A stretch of 64,000 nucleotides of DNA from JAJRZL01 sp964557855 (GTDB lineage Bacteria > Zixibacteria > MSB-5A5 > GN15 > FEB-12), in contig CAZLBP010000007.1 of NCBI GenBank assembly GCA_964557855.1, forward strand, positions 1 to 64,000. Direction: 5' to 3'. Below the pieces are notes generated by a model. That model was not told the DNA's origin and did no database searches. It saw only the letters and a program-made list of their open reading frames with translations. Shown in pieces: positions 1-8,535 of the stretch. Each line of letters starts with the position of its first letter. Within the stretch, counting starts at the first letter, position 1. The position numbers and the translations under genes were made by a program.

Positions 1-82
1 TGATAATCGCAGGATAGCGAAGGCTGTTAGAACGGATCCTCCCTGCTAATCTCCCGTAAAGCTATTCGCGGGACAGGACACT

Positions 83-245
83 AGGAGCTGTCTCAAAAGG
101 TTAAATCAAGTCGATCTTTGATTCGCGTAGCGGCGGGACTTGTCCCCGCCAATCCGGTAAGTCGGTGCGGCACAAAGCCGCACCCTGCGTGAAGATGGAT
201 CGAACGGTAAGTTTCAACGCCAATCCACTAGTTATGAGACAGCCT
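83..245. repeat. MITE-like repeat with inverted ends and internal hairpins
   Basis: Two short imperfect inverted repeats face each other: GAGCTGTCTCA at 85-95 and TGAGACAGCCT at 235-245, with a perfect core of TGAGACAGC. Between them lie a GC-rich stem-loop at 132-150 and a perfect 7-bp stem at 165-183 (GTGCGGC / GCCGCAC, loop ACAAA). No ORF is present. The size and architecture resemble a non-autonomous miniature element or REP-type repeat. No clear target-site duplication was found, so mobility is inference only. Confidence 0.4.
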
Positions 246-320
246 GAAGAGCGGTGGGCCATTACCTGTTTGCACACTTTTCCTTAAATTACACCAGATA
301 CCAACAACAATTCATCTGCC

Positions 321-349
321 TTGCCTGTAAAAGCGTAATAGCGTATATT
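321..349 (+). promoter_or_regulatory. Candidate sigma-70 promoter for the sigma-54 activator gene
   Basis: TTGCCT at 321-326 and TATATT at 344-349 are separated by exactly 17 bp and lie about 170 bp upstream of the ATG at 518. The rest of 1-517 holds the repeat at 83-245 and no convincing gene. Confidence 0.45.
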
Positions 350-517
350 GATGCTGGACATTAAAGGTACAGGAAACGGAAGAAGTTTTCAACCGATATA
401 CCGTCCTCGTTCGGGCCGTCTGTGGGACGTCGACGGTGAGTTTTTGGGTCGGCCGTTTGGATTGCCGAGCAAAACGCCAGCTTCTGAACGCAAACGGCGA
501 CCTGAGGAGTATTGTCG

Positions 518-1879
518 ATGTCGAACCAATCACCGTGTATAGTAGTTGTCTCTGAGAGCCGAGATCTGGCTGATCGTGTTGAAGGGCTTCTAAGTGACAA
601 CAAACCTGTGGTTTCGTGGCAGAAGAACTCGAGGCGTATCGTGTCGCTGGTTCGCAAGGAGAAGTACGACTTGGTAATTCTGACGGACAATGCTACTCGC
701 GGAGATAATCAACCTGCCAATGATGAGTTAGTGGCATCCATCTTAACGGCGAGTCCTCGATCGCAAATACTCTTTCTGGCTCAGCCTGAGAACATTGAAA
801 ATGTCATTTCCACGCTGGAGTCCGGGACGTATCAGTACACAAAGCTGCCGGTGCCTGACGAGGAGCTGAAGATGTTGATCGAGACAGCCCTGCGTGACCG
901 TGGTTCAGTCGTTGATCAGCTTGAAGAAGGCGACCGGGAAGACCGACTGGACAACATGATTGGCCGGGCGCCTTCCATGCAGCGTGTCTATCGGCAGATC
1001 AAACGGGCGGCCGTTTCCGAGATTCCGGTCCTGATTCTGGGAGAAACCGGGACCGGCAAGGACCTGGCGGCTCAGATCATTCATCGCCGATGTGACCGCG
1101 CCAAAAAGCCGTTCATATCAATCAATCTCGGATCGCTGCCGACCGACCTGGTGGCGAGTGAACTGTTCGGACATGAGAAAGGTTCGTTTTCCGGAGCCAT
1201 CAAGCAACACCAGGGGGTTTTCGAACGTGCTCAGGACGGAACGGTATTTCTGGATGAAATTGACTGTATCGATGAAAAAGTTCGGGTAAGTCTGCTTCGT
1301 CTGCTCGACCAGAAGTCTTTTCGACGGCTGGGAGGAGCCGACCTGATTGAGACCAACGTACGTCTGATTGCCGCCACCAATGCCGATCTGGAATCCATGG
1401 TAGAAAGAGGCGAGTTTCGAGAAGATCTTTTCTATCGTCTGGACGTCTTTCGCATCACTATGCCTCCCTTGCGGCGGCGACCCGAAGACATCCCGCTTCT
1501 GGTGAGTGACTTCACGGCATTGTACGGTCGCACTCACAAACGTGAACCTCTGCGCGTTTCTCGAGAGTTCATGGAGATCATCCAGGCCTATAACTGGCCG
1601 GGGAACATTCGTGAACTTAAGAGCATCATCCACCGAGCCGTCCTGATGTGCGATGGACGGGAATTGAGACCGAACCATTTGCCCAGTCGATTCCGCAGTG
1701 TGGACGCCAGTCCCACGAAAGTGTCTTTCGAAATCGGAACACCTTTGGAAGAAGTTGAGCGGACAATGGTGCAGCGGGCCCTGGAGGCAACCGACAACAA
1801 CCGCAAAGAGGCGGCCAAACTGCTGGGTATAAGTCGCCGCGTAATCTATAACAAGCTTAAGAAACACAATATCGACTGA
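518..1879 (+). CDS. Sigma-54-dependent transcriptional activator with degenerate receiver domain
   Basis: NtrC-family enhancer-binding protein of 453 aa. Residues about 5-118 form a receiver-like domain, but the acidic pair normally near the N-terminus is Ser-Glu and the usual phospho-acceptor site reads ILTDN, while the conserved Lys (YTKLP) remains. The AAA+ domain has Walker A GETGTGK at 175-181, a GAFTGA-loop variant GSFSGA at 222-227, and Walker B GTVFLDEID. The C-terminal 45 residues are a Fis-type HTH ending in SRRVIYNKLKKH. ATG 518 is preferred over TTG 512 because GAGGAG at 504-509 is well spaced from it. No histidine kinase gene lies next to it. Activation may be by another signal or by weak phosphorylation (inference). 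It is the first gene upstream of the long + strand metabolic block and could regulate it, but no clear sigma-54 promoter was seen there. Confidence 0.9.
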   Translation: MSNQSPCIVVVSESRDLADRVEGLLSDNKPVVSWQKNSRRIVSLVRKEKYDLVILTDNATRGDNQPANDELVASILTASPRSQILFLAQPENIENVISTLESGTYQYTKLPVPDEELKMLIETALRDRGSVVDQLEEGDREDRLDNMIGRAPSMQRVYRQIKRAAVSEIPVLILGETGTGKDLAAQIIHRRCDRAKKPFISINLGSLPTDLVASELFGHEKGSFSGAIKQHQGVFERAQDGTVFLDEIDCIDEKVRVSLLRLLDQKSFRRLGGADLIETNVRLIAATNADLESMVERGEFREDLFYRLDVFRITMPPLRRRPEDIPLLVSDFTALYGRTHKREPLRVSREFMEIIQAYNWPGNIRELKSIIHRAVLMCDGRELRPNHLPSRFRSVDASPTKVSFEIGTPLEEVERTMVQRALEATDNNRKEAAKLLGISRRVIYNKLKKHNID

Positions 1880-1963
1880 CTAATAGAACCGCAACGAGGC
1901 TTGAGGGGCAGGTCCGGGATTGATTGTGTGCTGTCTTTTCGACGGGTTTTCACACAAATCCGG

Positions 1964-1991
1964 TTGGCGTACCGTTTATTCACATTACACT
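1964..1991 (+). promoter_or_regulatory. Candidate sigma-70 promoter before the receiver-like gene
   Basis: TTGGCG at 1964-1969 and TACACT at 1986-1991 are 16 bp apart in the 287-bp gap after the sigma-54 activator. It could be the entry point for the co-directional genes that follow, up to 20898. Confidence 0.35.
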
Positions 1992-2166
1992 ATAGAAGCT
2001 TGTTCCGCGGCCTGCACAGGCTGACCCCCGCATCAAATAACTGATTATCAATTAACGGCTTAAGCGGGGTACGTGCCTGTCGGCATACAAGTTGCAACTA
2101 CCGCTGTCAGGAGATGTGAAACTTGGAATATTCGCCAGGAAAGGTGACAGTCGAAATGAGTTGTCA

Positions 2167-2529
2167 ATGTCTAACGCGAGTGTAGTTATTGTGCTTGAGG
2201 GTGATTCGCCTCGCAACATTGCCCGGTCGTTATCGCGGTGGGGGTACTCGATCATTGTCGTCGACAATCAACTGAAGGCGCTGAATCGGATCGGCGACGT
2301 GGCTCCTTCCGCAGCTGTGGTCGACGGTGATGATACGGTTGACGCACTGGAGTTCGTACTGAACGTGCGTGAAATCGATGAGTATCTCCCCATAATAATC
2401 GTAAAGCCATCGATAGAAGACGGCATGGCACGGGTGCTGCGCGAGACGCCCGAGGTCTATTTCGTATCCACGAGAGATGATGACTTCCAGCCTCAAGTGA
2501 GACGTACCCTGGCTGAGTCTAAGCGTTAA
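2167..2529 (+). CDS. Receiver-like (CheY-fold) single-domain protein
   Basis: About 120 aa resembling a stand-alone response-regulator receiver: an N-terminal hydrophobic strand SVVIVLEGD, a central AAVVDGDD segment where the phospho-acceptor Asp of receivers usually sits, then LPIIIVKPS with a Lys late in the domain. There is no output domain. ATG 2167 is chosen because the fold begins there; TTG 2161 or 2092 are alternatives and no start has a strong Shine-Dalgarno. It follows the sigma-54 activator and precedes a SpoIIAA-like protein, so a small signalling module is plausible (inference). Conservation is too weak for a firm family call. Confidence 0.6.
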   Translation: MSNASVVIVLEGDSPRNIARSLSRWGYSIIVVDNQLKALNRIGDVAPSAAVVDGDDTVDALEFVLNVREIDEYLPIIIVKPSIEDGMARVLRETPEVYFVSTRDDDFQPQVRRTLAESKR

Positions 2530-2603
2530 GGGGGAGCCGGACGGAGGATGAGACACGTTGGCGGAGCCGACCGGAGACACAGCCTGATGAAAGGAATGGA
2601 AAC

Positions 2604-2972
2604 ATGCAAGAAGTAGTATGGCAGGAAGGTGAAAGCATCGAGATTATCGTTTGGGACGACCTGACCGTGGATGAATTCAAGCAAGTCATTCATCAACTGG
2701 AGTCGATGTGTACGGCCCACCCGAAGATCAAGGTCATGCTGGATGCCGGCGGACTGGAAAGCGCCGAATTCAAGATTATAATGGAGGAATATGACTTTTA
2801 TAAGAAATACAAAAACCATCTGGAACGGGTGGCCGTAGTCACAGACAGCCGTTTCGAGGCGTTCATGACCGGCATATTCGACAAGTTCGCCGAAGCCGAA
2901 TTTCGGGTTTTCCCGAACGCCAAGACGAATGAGGCGCGCAAGTGGGTCTTCCCATCGCGATTACCCGGGTGA
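2604..2972 (+). CDS. SpoIIAA-like (STAS-fold) protein
   Basis: 122 aa matching the SpoIIAA-like style (PF11964 type): an alternating strand-helix pattern, a short central strand IKVMLDAGG, then helix EYDFYKKYKNHLERVAVVTD and a C-terminal AEFRVFPNAKTNEARKWV segment typical of this family. These proteins resemble anti-anti-sigma STAS domains but usually lack a proven phosphorylated Ser, and their partner is often unknown. An AAGGAATG stretch about 9 nt upstream supports the ATG. It sits just upstream of PEP synthase in the same direction. Confidence 0.75.
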   Translation: MQEVVWQEGESIEIIVWDDLTVDEFKQVIHQLESMCTAHPKIKVMLDAGGLESAEFKIIMEEYDFYKKYKNHLERVAVVTDSRFEAFMTGIFDKFAEAEFRVFPNAKTNEARKWVFPSRLPG

Positions 2973-3039
2973 ACATGTCGCCGTTTACCGTCTTGACGTT
3001 GGATGACAAGGCAGTTCAGCTCGAGTGAGAAGGAGTACT

Positions 3040-5439
3040 ATGCAAGACAGTGGCCGATATATCAAGTGGCTTTCGGATTTGGATTCGGAAGACAGTAAGC
3101 TGGTGGGAGGAAAGAACGCCTCATTGGGTGAGATGTTGCGATCGCTTAAAGCCCAGGGTGTACGCGTCCCGGCCGGATTTGCAACTACCGCCGATGCTTA
3201 CTGGGCTTATCTGGACGAAAACGAGCTGCGCGGCAAAATCGCCGATTACCTGGGGGAACTCAATTTCGACCGCAGCAACCTGGACAAAATCGGCAAGAAA
3301 ATCCGCAGCGCGATCGAACGCGGCTCATTCCCGGGCGACGTGCGTACTGCGATTGCCGAGGCCTATGGGCGTCTGTCCAATCGATACGGGGACAAGCAAT
3401 TGAGTGTAGCCGTACGCAGCAGCGCGACGGCTGAGGACTTGCCGGAGGCCAGCTTTGCCGGTCAACAGGAGACGTTCCTGAATATCAGGGGTGTGACGGC
3501 GGTGCTCCAGGCCTGTCAACGCTGTTTTGCGTCGTTGTTTACCGACCGGGCCATCAGCTATCGCGAAGAAAAGGGGTTTGACCATACCAAGATTGCTCTC
3601 TCGGCGGGAGTGCAGAAGATGGTCCGTGCGGACCGGGCCGGTTCGGGCGTGATGTTTTCGATTGATCCGGAAATGGGATTTCGAGACGTGGTCGTGATCA
3701 ACGCGGCGTGGGGACTCGGGGAAAACGTGGTTCAAGGGACCGTCAACCCGGATGAGTATGTCGTGTTTAAGCCGCTGCTTGACGGAAATCAGCATCGACC
3801 GATTATCGATATCGATATCGGCGCCAAGAAAAAGAAGATGGTCTACTCCAGGGGTGGTTCCGAGACGACCAAGAACGTCAATACCACCAGGAAGAAGCAG
3901 AAAGAGGCCGTACTTAATCATGAGGAGATAATCCAACTTGCGCATTGGGCGATCGCCATAGAGAAGCACTATGACCAACCGATGGACATGGAATGGGCCA
4001 AGGACGGCGACTCCGGGGACATATACATTGTCCAGGCGCGGCCTGAGACGGTACAGTCTCAGAAGGCGGCCGGCAGTCTGCACACGTATCACTTGCAGGA
4101 GAAGGGAGAGAGTGTGGTGAGCGGATTGGCGATCGGTGAAGCTGTCGCGTCAGGCCGGGCTCAGAGAATCCTCAGCACCAAGGATATGGATCGTTTCGAT
4201 GATGATTCCATACTGGTAACGGGCATGACCGACCCGGACTGGGTGCCGATCATGAAGCGTGCATCAGGCATCGTTACTGACCACGGCGGTCGCACCTCGC
4301 ACGCCGCCATCGTGAGTCGAGAACTGGGCATACCGGCGATTGTGGGTACCGGCGATGGTACGGAGAAGCTGAGAGACTCGGAGGATATCACCGTTTCGTG
4401 TGCGGAAGGAGATAAGGGCAGAGTATACAAAGGGAAGCTCCAATTCGAGCGGGTGGAGATCGATCTCGGTGATGTGCCCGAAGTCAAGACCGGTATACGC
4501 ATGAACATCGCCAGTCCCATGGCCGCGTTTCGCTGGTGGCGGCTGCCCTGTGACGGCATCGGCCTGGCTCGAATGGAGTTTATTGTCAATAATGTTATCA
4601 AAATCCACCCGTTGGCGCTGCTGCGCTACGATGACCTGGAGGATAAAGGCGCCCGTGCCAGGATACGGGAGCTGACGGCGGGTTACGAAGACCGGAGTGA
4701 GTTTTTCGTGGATCACTTGAGTCGCGGTATTGGGCGCATCGCCGCCAGTCAGTACCCCCGGCCGGTATTAGTCCGTATGAGCGATTTCAAGACAAACGAG
4801 TATGCGGACTTGATCGGCGGTCGGCAGTTCGAAATTGAAGAAGAGAACCCGATGTTGGGTTATCGGGGAGCGTCGCGGTACCATAGCGAGCGGTATCGGG
4901 ATGCGTTTGGTCTCGAATGTCAGGCCGTGAAGAGGGCGCGGGAGGAAATCGGGCTGGACAATATAGCGGTAATGATTCCGTTTTGCCGTACGGTGGCGGA
5001 AGCGGACAATGTTCTTCGGGTCATGGCCGAGAGCGGCCTGGTGCGGGGGGAGAACGGTTTACAGGTCTGGGTGATGTGTGAGATCCCATCCAATGTCATT
5101 CTGGCTGAGGAGTTCGCCTCTCGGTTTGACGGGTTTTCTGTCGGATCCAATGACCTGACCCAGCTTATTCTCGGGGTGGACCGCGATTCGGCGGAGCTTT
5201 CGGATTTGTTTGATGAACGGGATGAGGCGGTCAAGAAAGCCATCGCCGACCTGATCGAACGGGCCCATGCCGCAGGCGCCGGCGTCAGTATTTGCGGCCA
5301 GGCGCCGAGTGACTATCCGGAGTTTACGGAATTTCTGGTGAAATGCGGGATCGACTCGATATCGTTGAACCCCGACAGCGTGATTGACACGATACGGTAT
5401 GTAGCAGAAATCGAAGCTCGCAAAAAAAGTGGGAGTTAA
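3040..5439 (+). CDS. ppsA: Phosphoenolpyruvate synthase
   Basis: 799 aa, the usual length for PpsA, which converts pyruvate, ATP and water to PEP, AMP and phosphate in gluconeogenesis. The N-terminal ATP-grasp pyruvate-binding domain has KNASLGEML and AVRSSATAEDLPEASFAGQQ. The swivel phosphohistidine motif GGRTSHAAIVSREL puts the catalytic His at residue 421. The C-terminal PEP/pyruvate TIM barrel carries GSNDLTQLILGVDRDS and the catalytic-Cys motif ICGQAPSD. ATG 3040 is chosen over GTG 3025 because the AGGAG Shine-Dalgarno lies at 3031-3035, between them. The next gene starts 3 nt after the stop, so the two are almost certainly cotranscribed. In this context PpsA could feed PEP into the sugar pathway that includes PfkB and trehalose synthase downstream (inference). 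Confidence 0.95.
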   Translation: MQDSGRYIKWLSDLDSEDSKLVGGKNASLGEMLRSLKAQGVRVPAGFATTADAYWAYLDENELRGKIADYLGELNFDRSNLDKIGKKIRSAIERGSFPGDVRTAIAEAYGRLSNRYGDKQLSVAVRSSATAEDLPEASFAGQQETFLNIRGVTAVLQACQRCFASLFTDRAISYREEKGFDHTKIALSAGVQKMVRADRAGSGVMFSIDPEMGFRDVVVINAAWGLGENVVQGTVNPDEYVVFKPLLDGNQHRPIIDIDIGAKKKKMVYSRGGSETTKNVNTTRKKQKEAVLNHEEIIQLAHWAIAIEKHYDQPMDMEWAKDGDSGDIYIVQARPETVQSQKAAGSLHTYHLQEKGESVVSGLAIGEAVASGRAQRILSTKDMDRFDDDSILVTGMTDPDWVPIMKRASGIVTDHGGRTSHAAIVSRELGIPAIVGTGDGTEKLRDSEDITVSCAEGDKGRVYKGKLQFERVEIDLGDVPEVKTGIRMNIASPMAAFRWWRLPCDGIGLARMEFIVNNVIKIHPLALLRYDDLEDKGARARIRELTAGYEDRSEFFVDHLSRGIGRIAASQYPRPVLVRMSDFKTNEYADLIGGRQFEIEEENPMLGYRGASRYHSERYRDAFGLECQAVKRAREEIGLDNIAVMIPFCRTVAEADNVLRVMAESGLVRGENGLQVWVMCEIPSNVILAEEFASRFDGFSVGSNDLTQLILGVDRDSAELSDLFDERDEAVKKAIADLIERAHAAGAGVSICGQAPSDYPEFTEFLVKCGIDSISLNPDSVIDTIRYVAEIEARKKSGS

Positions 5440-5442
5440 ACA

Positions 5443-6006
5443 ATGGTAATAGGCGTAATAGGACAGGTGGGCGCCGGTAAAGACGAACTGGTACATTACC
5501 TGCGAGAGCATTTCAACGCGCGCGCAATCGCGACCGGAGACCTGGTTCGCGAAAAGGCGGAACGAGAGAACGTGCCCAAGTCACGTGACGGTTTACAGCG
5601 CGTGGCCAAAGAGTACCTCACCGAACAAGGTGACGACTTTTTTGCCCGCGAGGCTATAAACCGGATGGCCGAACAGCCGGATGATATCTACGTATTGTCC
5701 GGGCTGCGGACGCCCGCCGACGTGGAGACGTTGCGAAAGAAGTTCGGAGACGATTTCAAACTGGTGCATGTCGACGTTACTCATCCAATGGCGCGTTTCG
5801 AGAGGCTTCAGGAGCGCAATGAGCCGCGCGATCCGGACTCGATGGACGAACTGTTGTCGCAGGACAAACAAGAAAACGAACTCTTCGATTTGGAACAGGC
5901 CATCAAGATGGCGGATGTAACGGTCAATAATGACGGTACACTGGGCGCGTTCCACGAGAGTATCGAGCGTCGGCTCATCGACCCCCATCTCAAAGACGAA
6001 TCATAA
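5443..6006 (+). CDS. P-loop nucleotide kinase-like protein (dephospho-CoA/adenylate kinase-like)
   Basis: 187 aa with an N-terminal Walker A, GQVGAGKDE (residues 7-15), followed by ATGDLVREKAERE, the region where nucleoside and dephospho-CoA kinases bind the acceptor. Later comes YVLSGLRTPADVETLR (Walker B-like strand) and an arginine-rich lid RFERLQERNEPRDPDS. The C-terminal DVTVNNDGTLGAFHESIERRL matches the end of DPCK-like and UPF0200-type kinases. The substrate cannot be assigned. It is separated from ppsA by 3 nt and from atpD by 18 nt, so it sits inside the operon. Confidence 0.7.
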   Translation: MVIGVIGQVGAGKDELVHYLREHFNARAIATGDLVREKAERENVPKSRDGLQRVAKEYLTEQGDDFFAREAINRMAEQPDDIYVLSGLRTPADVETLRKKFGDDFKLVHVDVTHPMARFERLQERNEPRDPDSMDELLSQDKQENELFDLEQAIKMADVTVNNDGTLGAFHESIERRLIDPHLKDES

Positions 6007-6024
6007 GCAGACGGCGCTACCCGG

Positions 6025-7527
6025 ATGTCAACACTGGAACATCGGCAAACACGACCGACCGTCGCCGGGACCGAGAACCAAGGGCGGGTATCGGCGGTAC
6101 GTGGGAGTATTGTGGATGCCGTCTTTCAAGATCGGTTACCGGAGCTCTATCACATTCTGCGAACGGGAGAAGAACATGAAACAGTAATCGAAGTGGTATC
6201 ACTTCTGGACTCCCGGACCGTGCGCGGAGTGGCACTCACCCCTACCAGTGGGCTGGCGCGGGGCACCGCCGTAGAAGACACCGGGCGGCCGCTCCATGTT
6301 CCGGTGGGTGACATTCTGAGAGGGCGGGTCTTTGACGTGTTTGGTGAAACGATCGATCGGAAAGAGCGACTCGATGTTGACTCCCGCCGTTCGATCCACC
6401 AGCGTCCCGCACCGTTGGCCCGCCGGCGAACGTCGACCGAGATCTTCCGGACCGGAATCAAGGCGGTTGACGTTCTGGCGCCGCTCGAAAAGGGGGGTAA
6501 AGCCGGCCTGTTCGGTGGCGCCGGAGTGGGTAAGACGGTTCTTATTATGGAAATGATCGGCAACATGGTCAAGGAGTACGAAGGGGTCAGTATTTTCTGC
6601 GGGATCGGGGAGCGCATGCGAGAAGCCGAAGAGCTGTACCGCGAGATACGGGAGGTGGGAGTGCTGGATAATACAATTCTGGTTTATGGCCAGATGAACG
6701 AACAGCCGGGCGCACGTTTTCGAGTCGGGCACACGGCGCTGACGATGGCCGAACATTTTCGCGATGTGGATCACACGGATGTCTTACTGCTCATCGACAA
6801 CACGTTTCGTTTCGTGCAGGCGGGCGCCGAAATATCCGGTCTTCTGGGTCGGTTGCCCTCGCGCGTCGGCTATCAGCCCACACTGGCCACGGAGCTGGCC
6901 GAGCTGGAAGAGCGAATCTGCAGCACAGACGCCGCCGCCATCTCTTCCATTCAGGCGGTGTACGTGCCGGCCGACGATTTCACAGATCCGGCGGCGGTGC
7001 ACATCTTCACCCATCTCTCGGCCTCGATTGTCCTGGCGCGCAAACGCGCCAGCCAGGGTCTCTACCCGGCTATCGATCCTCTCAAGTCAGTGTCCAAAAT
7101 GCTCACACCCCACCTCGTCGGAGAGCGACACTACGGCATTGCCCGGGACGTGCGAAGTACGCTGGCTGAATATGAAGAGCTGAAGGACATTATTGCCATG
7201 TTGGGTTTGGAAGAGCTGTCACATGAAGACCGTCGTACGGTCCACAAAGCTCGCAAGCTGGAGCGGTTCCTGACGCAACCTTTTGTCGTAACCGAAGCCT
7301 TCACGAACCAGAAAGGTAAGCGCGTCGATCTCGAGGATGCGCTTGACGGGTGTGACCGTATTCTGCGCGGTGACTTCGAAGACCTCAAAGAAGGTGCTTT
7401 CTATATGATCGGTGGGATCGATGAAGTGAAGGCCCGGACAGACAGGGATCAGAAAAAGGCGCCAGAGGAAACCAACGGTACCGGAAAGAACGAGCCACAT
7501 GCGAATGGAGGCGCCGGTGACGCTTAA
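6025..7527 (+). CDS. atpD: N-ATPase (Na+-type F1Fo) subunit beta
   Basis: 500 aa catalytic beta subunit. Walker A GGAGVGKT lies near residues 164-171; the nucleotide-site motif GERMREAEELYREI and the LLLIDNTFRFVQAGAEISGLLGRLPSRVGYQPT block are canonical. A hydrophilic Lys/Glu/Asn/Gly-rich tail after about residue 470 is not part of the core. It opens the N-ATPase cluster in the diagnostic order atpDCQRBEFAG, which differs from the ordinary atpIBEFHAGDC. The ATG at 6025 has no obvious Shine-Dalgarno, so translation may be coupled to the preceding gene. The end overlaps atpC by 11 nt. Confidence 0.95.
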   Translation: MSTLEHRQTRPTVAGTENQGRVSAVRGSIVDAVFQDRLPELYHILRTGEEHETVIEVVSLLDSRTVRGVALTPTSGLARGTAVEDTGRPLHVPVGDILRGRVFDVFGETIDRKERLDVDSRRSIHQRPAPLARRRTSTEIFRTGIKAVDVLAPLEKGGKAGLFGGAGVGKTVLIMEMIGNMVKEYEGVSIFCGIGERMREAEELYREIREVGVLDNTILVYGQMNEQPGARFRVGHTALTMAEHFRDVDHTDVLLLIDNTFRFVQAGAEISGLLGRLPSRVGYQPTLATELAELEERICSTDAAAISSIQAVYVPADDFTDPAAVHIFTHLSASIVLARKRASQGLYPAIDPLKSVSKMLTPHLVGERHYGIARDVRSTLAEYEELKDIIAMLGLEELSHEDRRTVHKARKLERFLTQPFVVTEAFTNQKGKRVDLEDALDGCDRILRGDFEDLKEGAFYMIGGIDEVKARTDRDQKKAPEETNGTGKNEPHANGGAGDA

Positions 7528-7912
7528 GATCATCCTGCCCACACGTGTACTGGTTGATGCCGAGGTCCGGCGAGTGGTGGCCGAGGGCGGGGAAGGATCA
7601 TTTGGCCTGTTGCCCCGACATATAGACTACACCAGCGTCATGCCGGCCGGTATCCTGTCATATCGGGAGACGGACGGAACGGAGTGGTATGTGGCAGTTG
7701 ACGAAGGTGTCCTGGTCAAGCAGGGTGACCGAGTTACCGTGGCTGCAAGAAAGGGAGTCAGAAGTCGTAGTTTGGAAGATTTGCACCAGTTATTGGAAGG
7801 GGAGCTCCGAGATCTCGACGAACGTGAGCGCCAATCCCGTTCGGTCCTGGCTATGCTGGAGGGTGGCATTGTCAAGCGCCTTCACGAGCAAACGATGACG
7901 GAACAGGCGTAG
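7517..7912 (+). CDS. atpC: N-ATPase subunit epsilon
   Basis: 131 aa epsilon subunit. The N-terminal beta-sandwich contains TLKIILPTRVLVDAEVRRVV and the GSFGLLPRHIDYTSVMPAGIL motif typical of AtpC. The C-terminal helices run LEDLHQLLEGELRDLDERERQSRS. GTG 7517 is preferred over ATG 7499/7505 because TGGAGG at 7506-7511 is spaced 5 nt from it and N-ATPase epsilons start with this TLKI strand. It overlaps the end of atpD by 11 nt, suggesting translational coupling. Confidence 0.9.
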   Translation: MTLKIILPTRVLVDAEVRRVVAEGGEGSFGLLPRHIDYTSVMPAGILSYRETDGTEWYVAVDEGVLVKQGDRVTVAARKGVRSRSLEDLHQLLEGELRDLDERERQSRSVLAMLEGGIVKRLHEQTMTEQA

Positions 7913-7916
7913 TAAG

Positions 7917-8222
7917 ATGAGACGTGATGAGCGAGAACCGGATCGTGACTTCTGTGAAAAGATCAGTGTCAAACAGCAACGGAAAATACGCGCCCGCCGC
8001 TCTTTGGGACGCAGTGACTTCTGGCGGGGGTTGAGTATGTTTGGTCTGATTGGTTGGTCGATTGTAGTGCCGACCCTCATCCTGACCGCGGTCGGTATCT
8101 GGCTCGATAGTCGAGGGGAGGGTGGCATATCCTGGACCCTGACGGGTATCCTGGTCGGTGCCGCCCTGGGCTGCGCAAATGCCTGGTACTGGATTAATCG
8201 GGAGGGAAAAGATGACCGGTGA
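7917..8222 (+). CDS. atpQ: N-ATPase accessory membrane protein AtpQ (gene 1 family)
   Basis: 101 aa: a charged basic N-terminus of about 38 residues, then two membrane helices (FGLIGWSIVVPTLILTAVGIW and LTGILVGAALGCANAWYWI). This is the AtpQ or ATPase gene 1 style, found only in N-ATPase operons and thought to help assembly or Mg2+/Ca2+ transport. It starts 4 nt after atpC and overlaps atpR by 11 nt. The assignment rests on position and topology more than sequence motifs. Confidence 0.85.
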   Translation: MRRDEREPDRDFCEKISVKQQRKIRARRSLGRSDFWRGLSMFGLIGWSIVVPTLILTAVGIWLDSRGEGGISWTLTGILVGAALGCANAWYWINREGKDDR

Positions 8223-8535
8223 CCTGTATGTAGCCGTAGCCTTTATTGTCGGGGTTCTTCTGGGCATTTTCTACTACGGCACCCTGTGGTTGACGGTAAG
8301 TCGCCTGTCTAGGTTCACAAGACCGCCAGCCGTGTTGCTTCTCAGTTTCATTGGTCGTGCTGCCGTCGTGGTCGGCGCATTCTACGTATTGATGCAGGGT
8401 CAATGGTACAATGTGGTAGCAGCGCTGTTAGGCTTTATCGGCGGCCGGTTCATTTTTGATGCGTATATCAAGCCGCATCGCAAATCGCGGGTCATTGCCC
8501 GAAGCGACGGAGTTCCAAGTGGAACTAAGTCCTGA
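8212..8535 (+). CDS. atpR: N-ATPase accessory membrane protein AtpR
   Basis: 107 aa, three predicted membrane helices (about 5-25, 38-60, 64-82), with arginines at LSRFTRPPAV and SFIGRAAVV in membrane-proximal positions and GGRFIFDAYIKPHR at the end. AtpR is specific to N-ATPases and is proposed to interact with the c subunit through membrane arginines. ATG 8212 follows GGAGGGA at 8201-8207. It overlaps atpQ by 11 nt and atpB by 17 nt. Confidence 0.85.
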   Translation: MTGDLYVAVAFIVGVLLGIFYYGTLWLTVSRLSRFTRPPAVLLLSFIGRAAVVVGAFYVLMQGQWYNVVAALLGFIGGRFIFDAYIKPHRKSRVIARSDGVPSGTKS

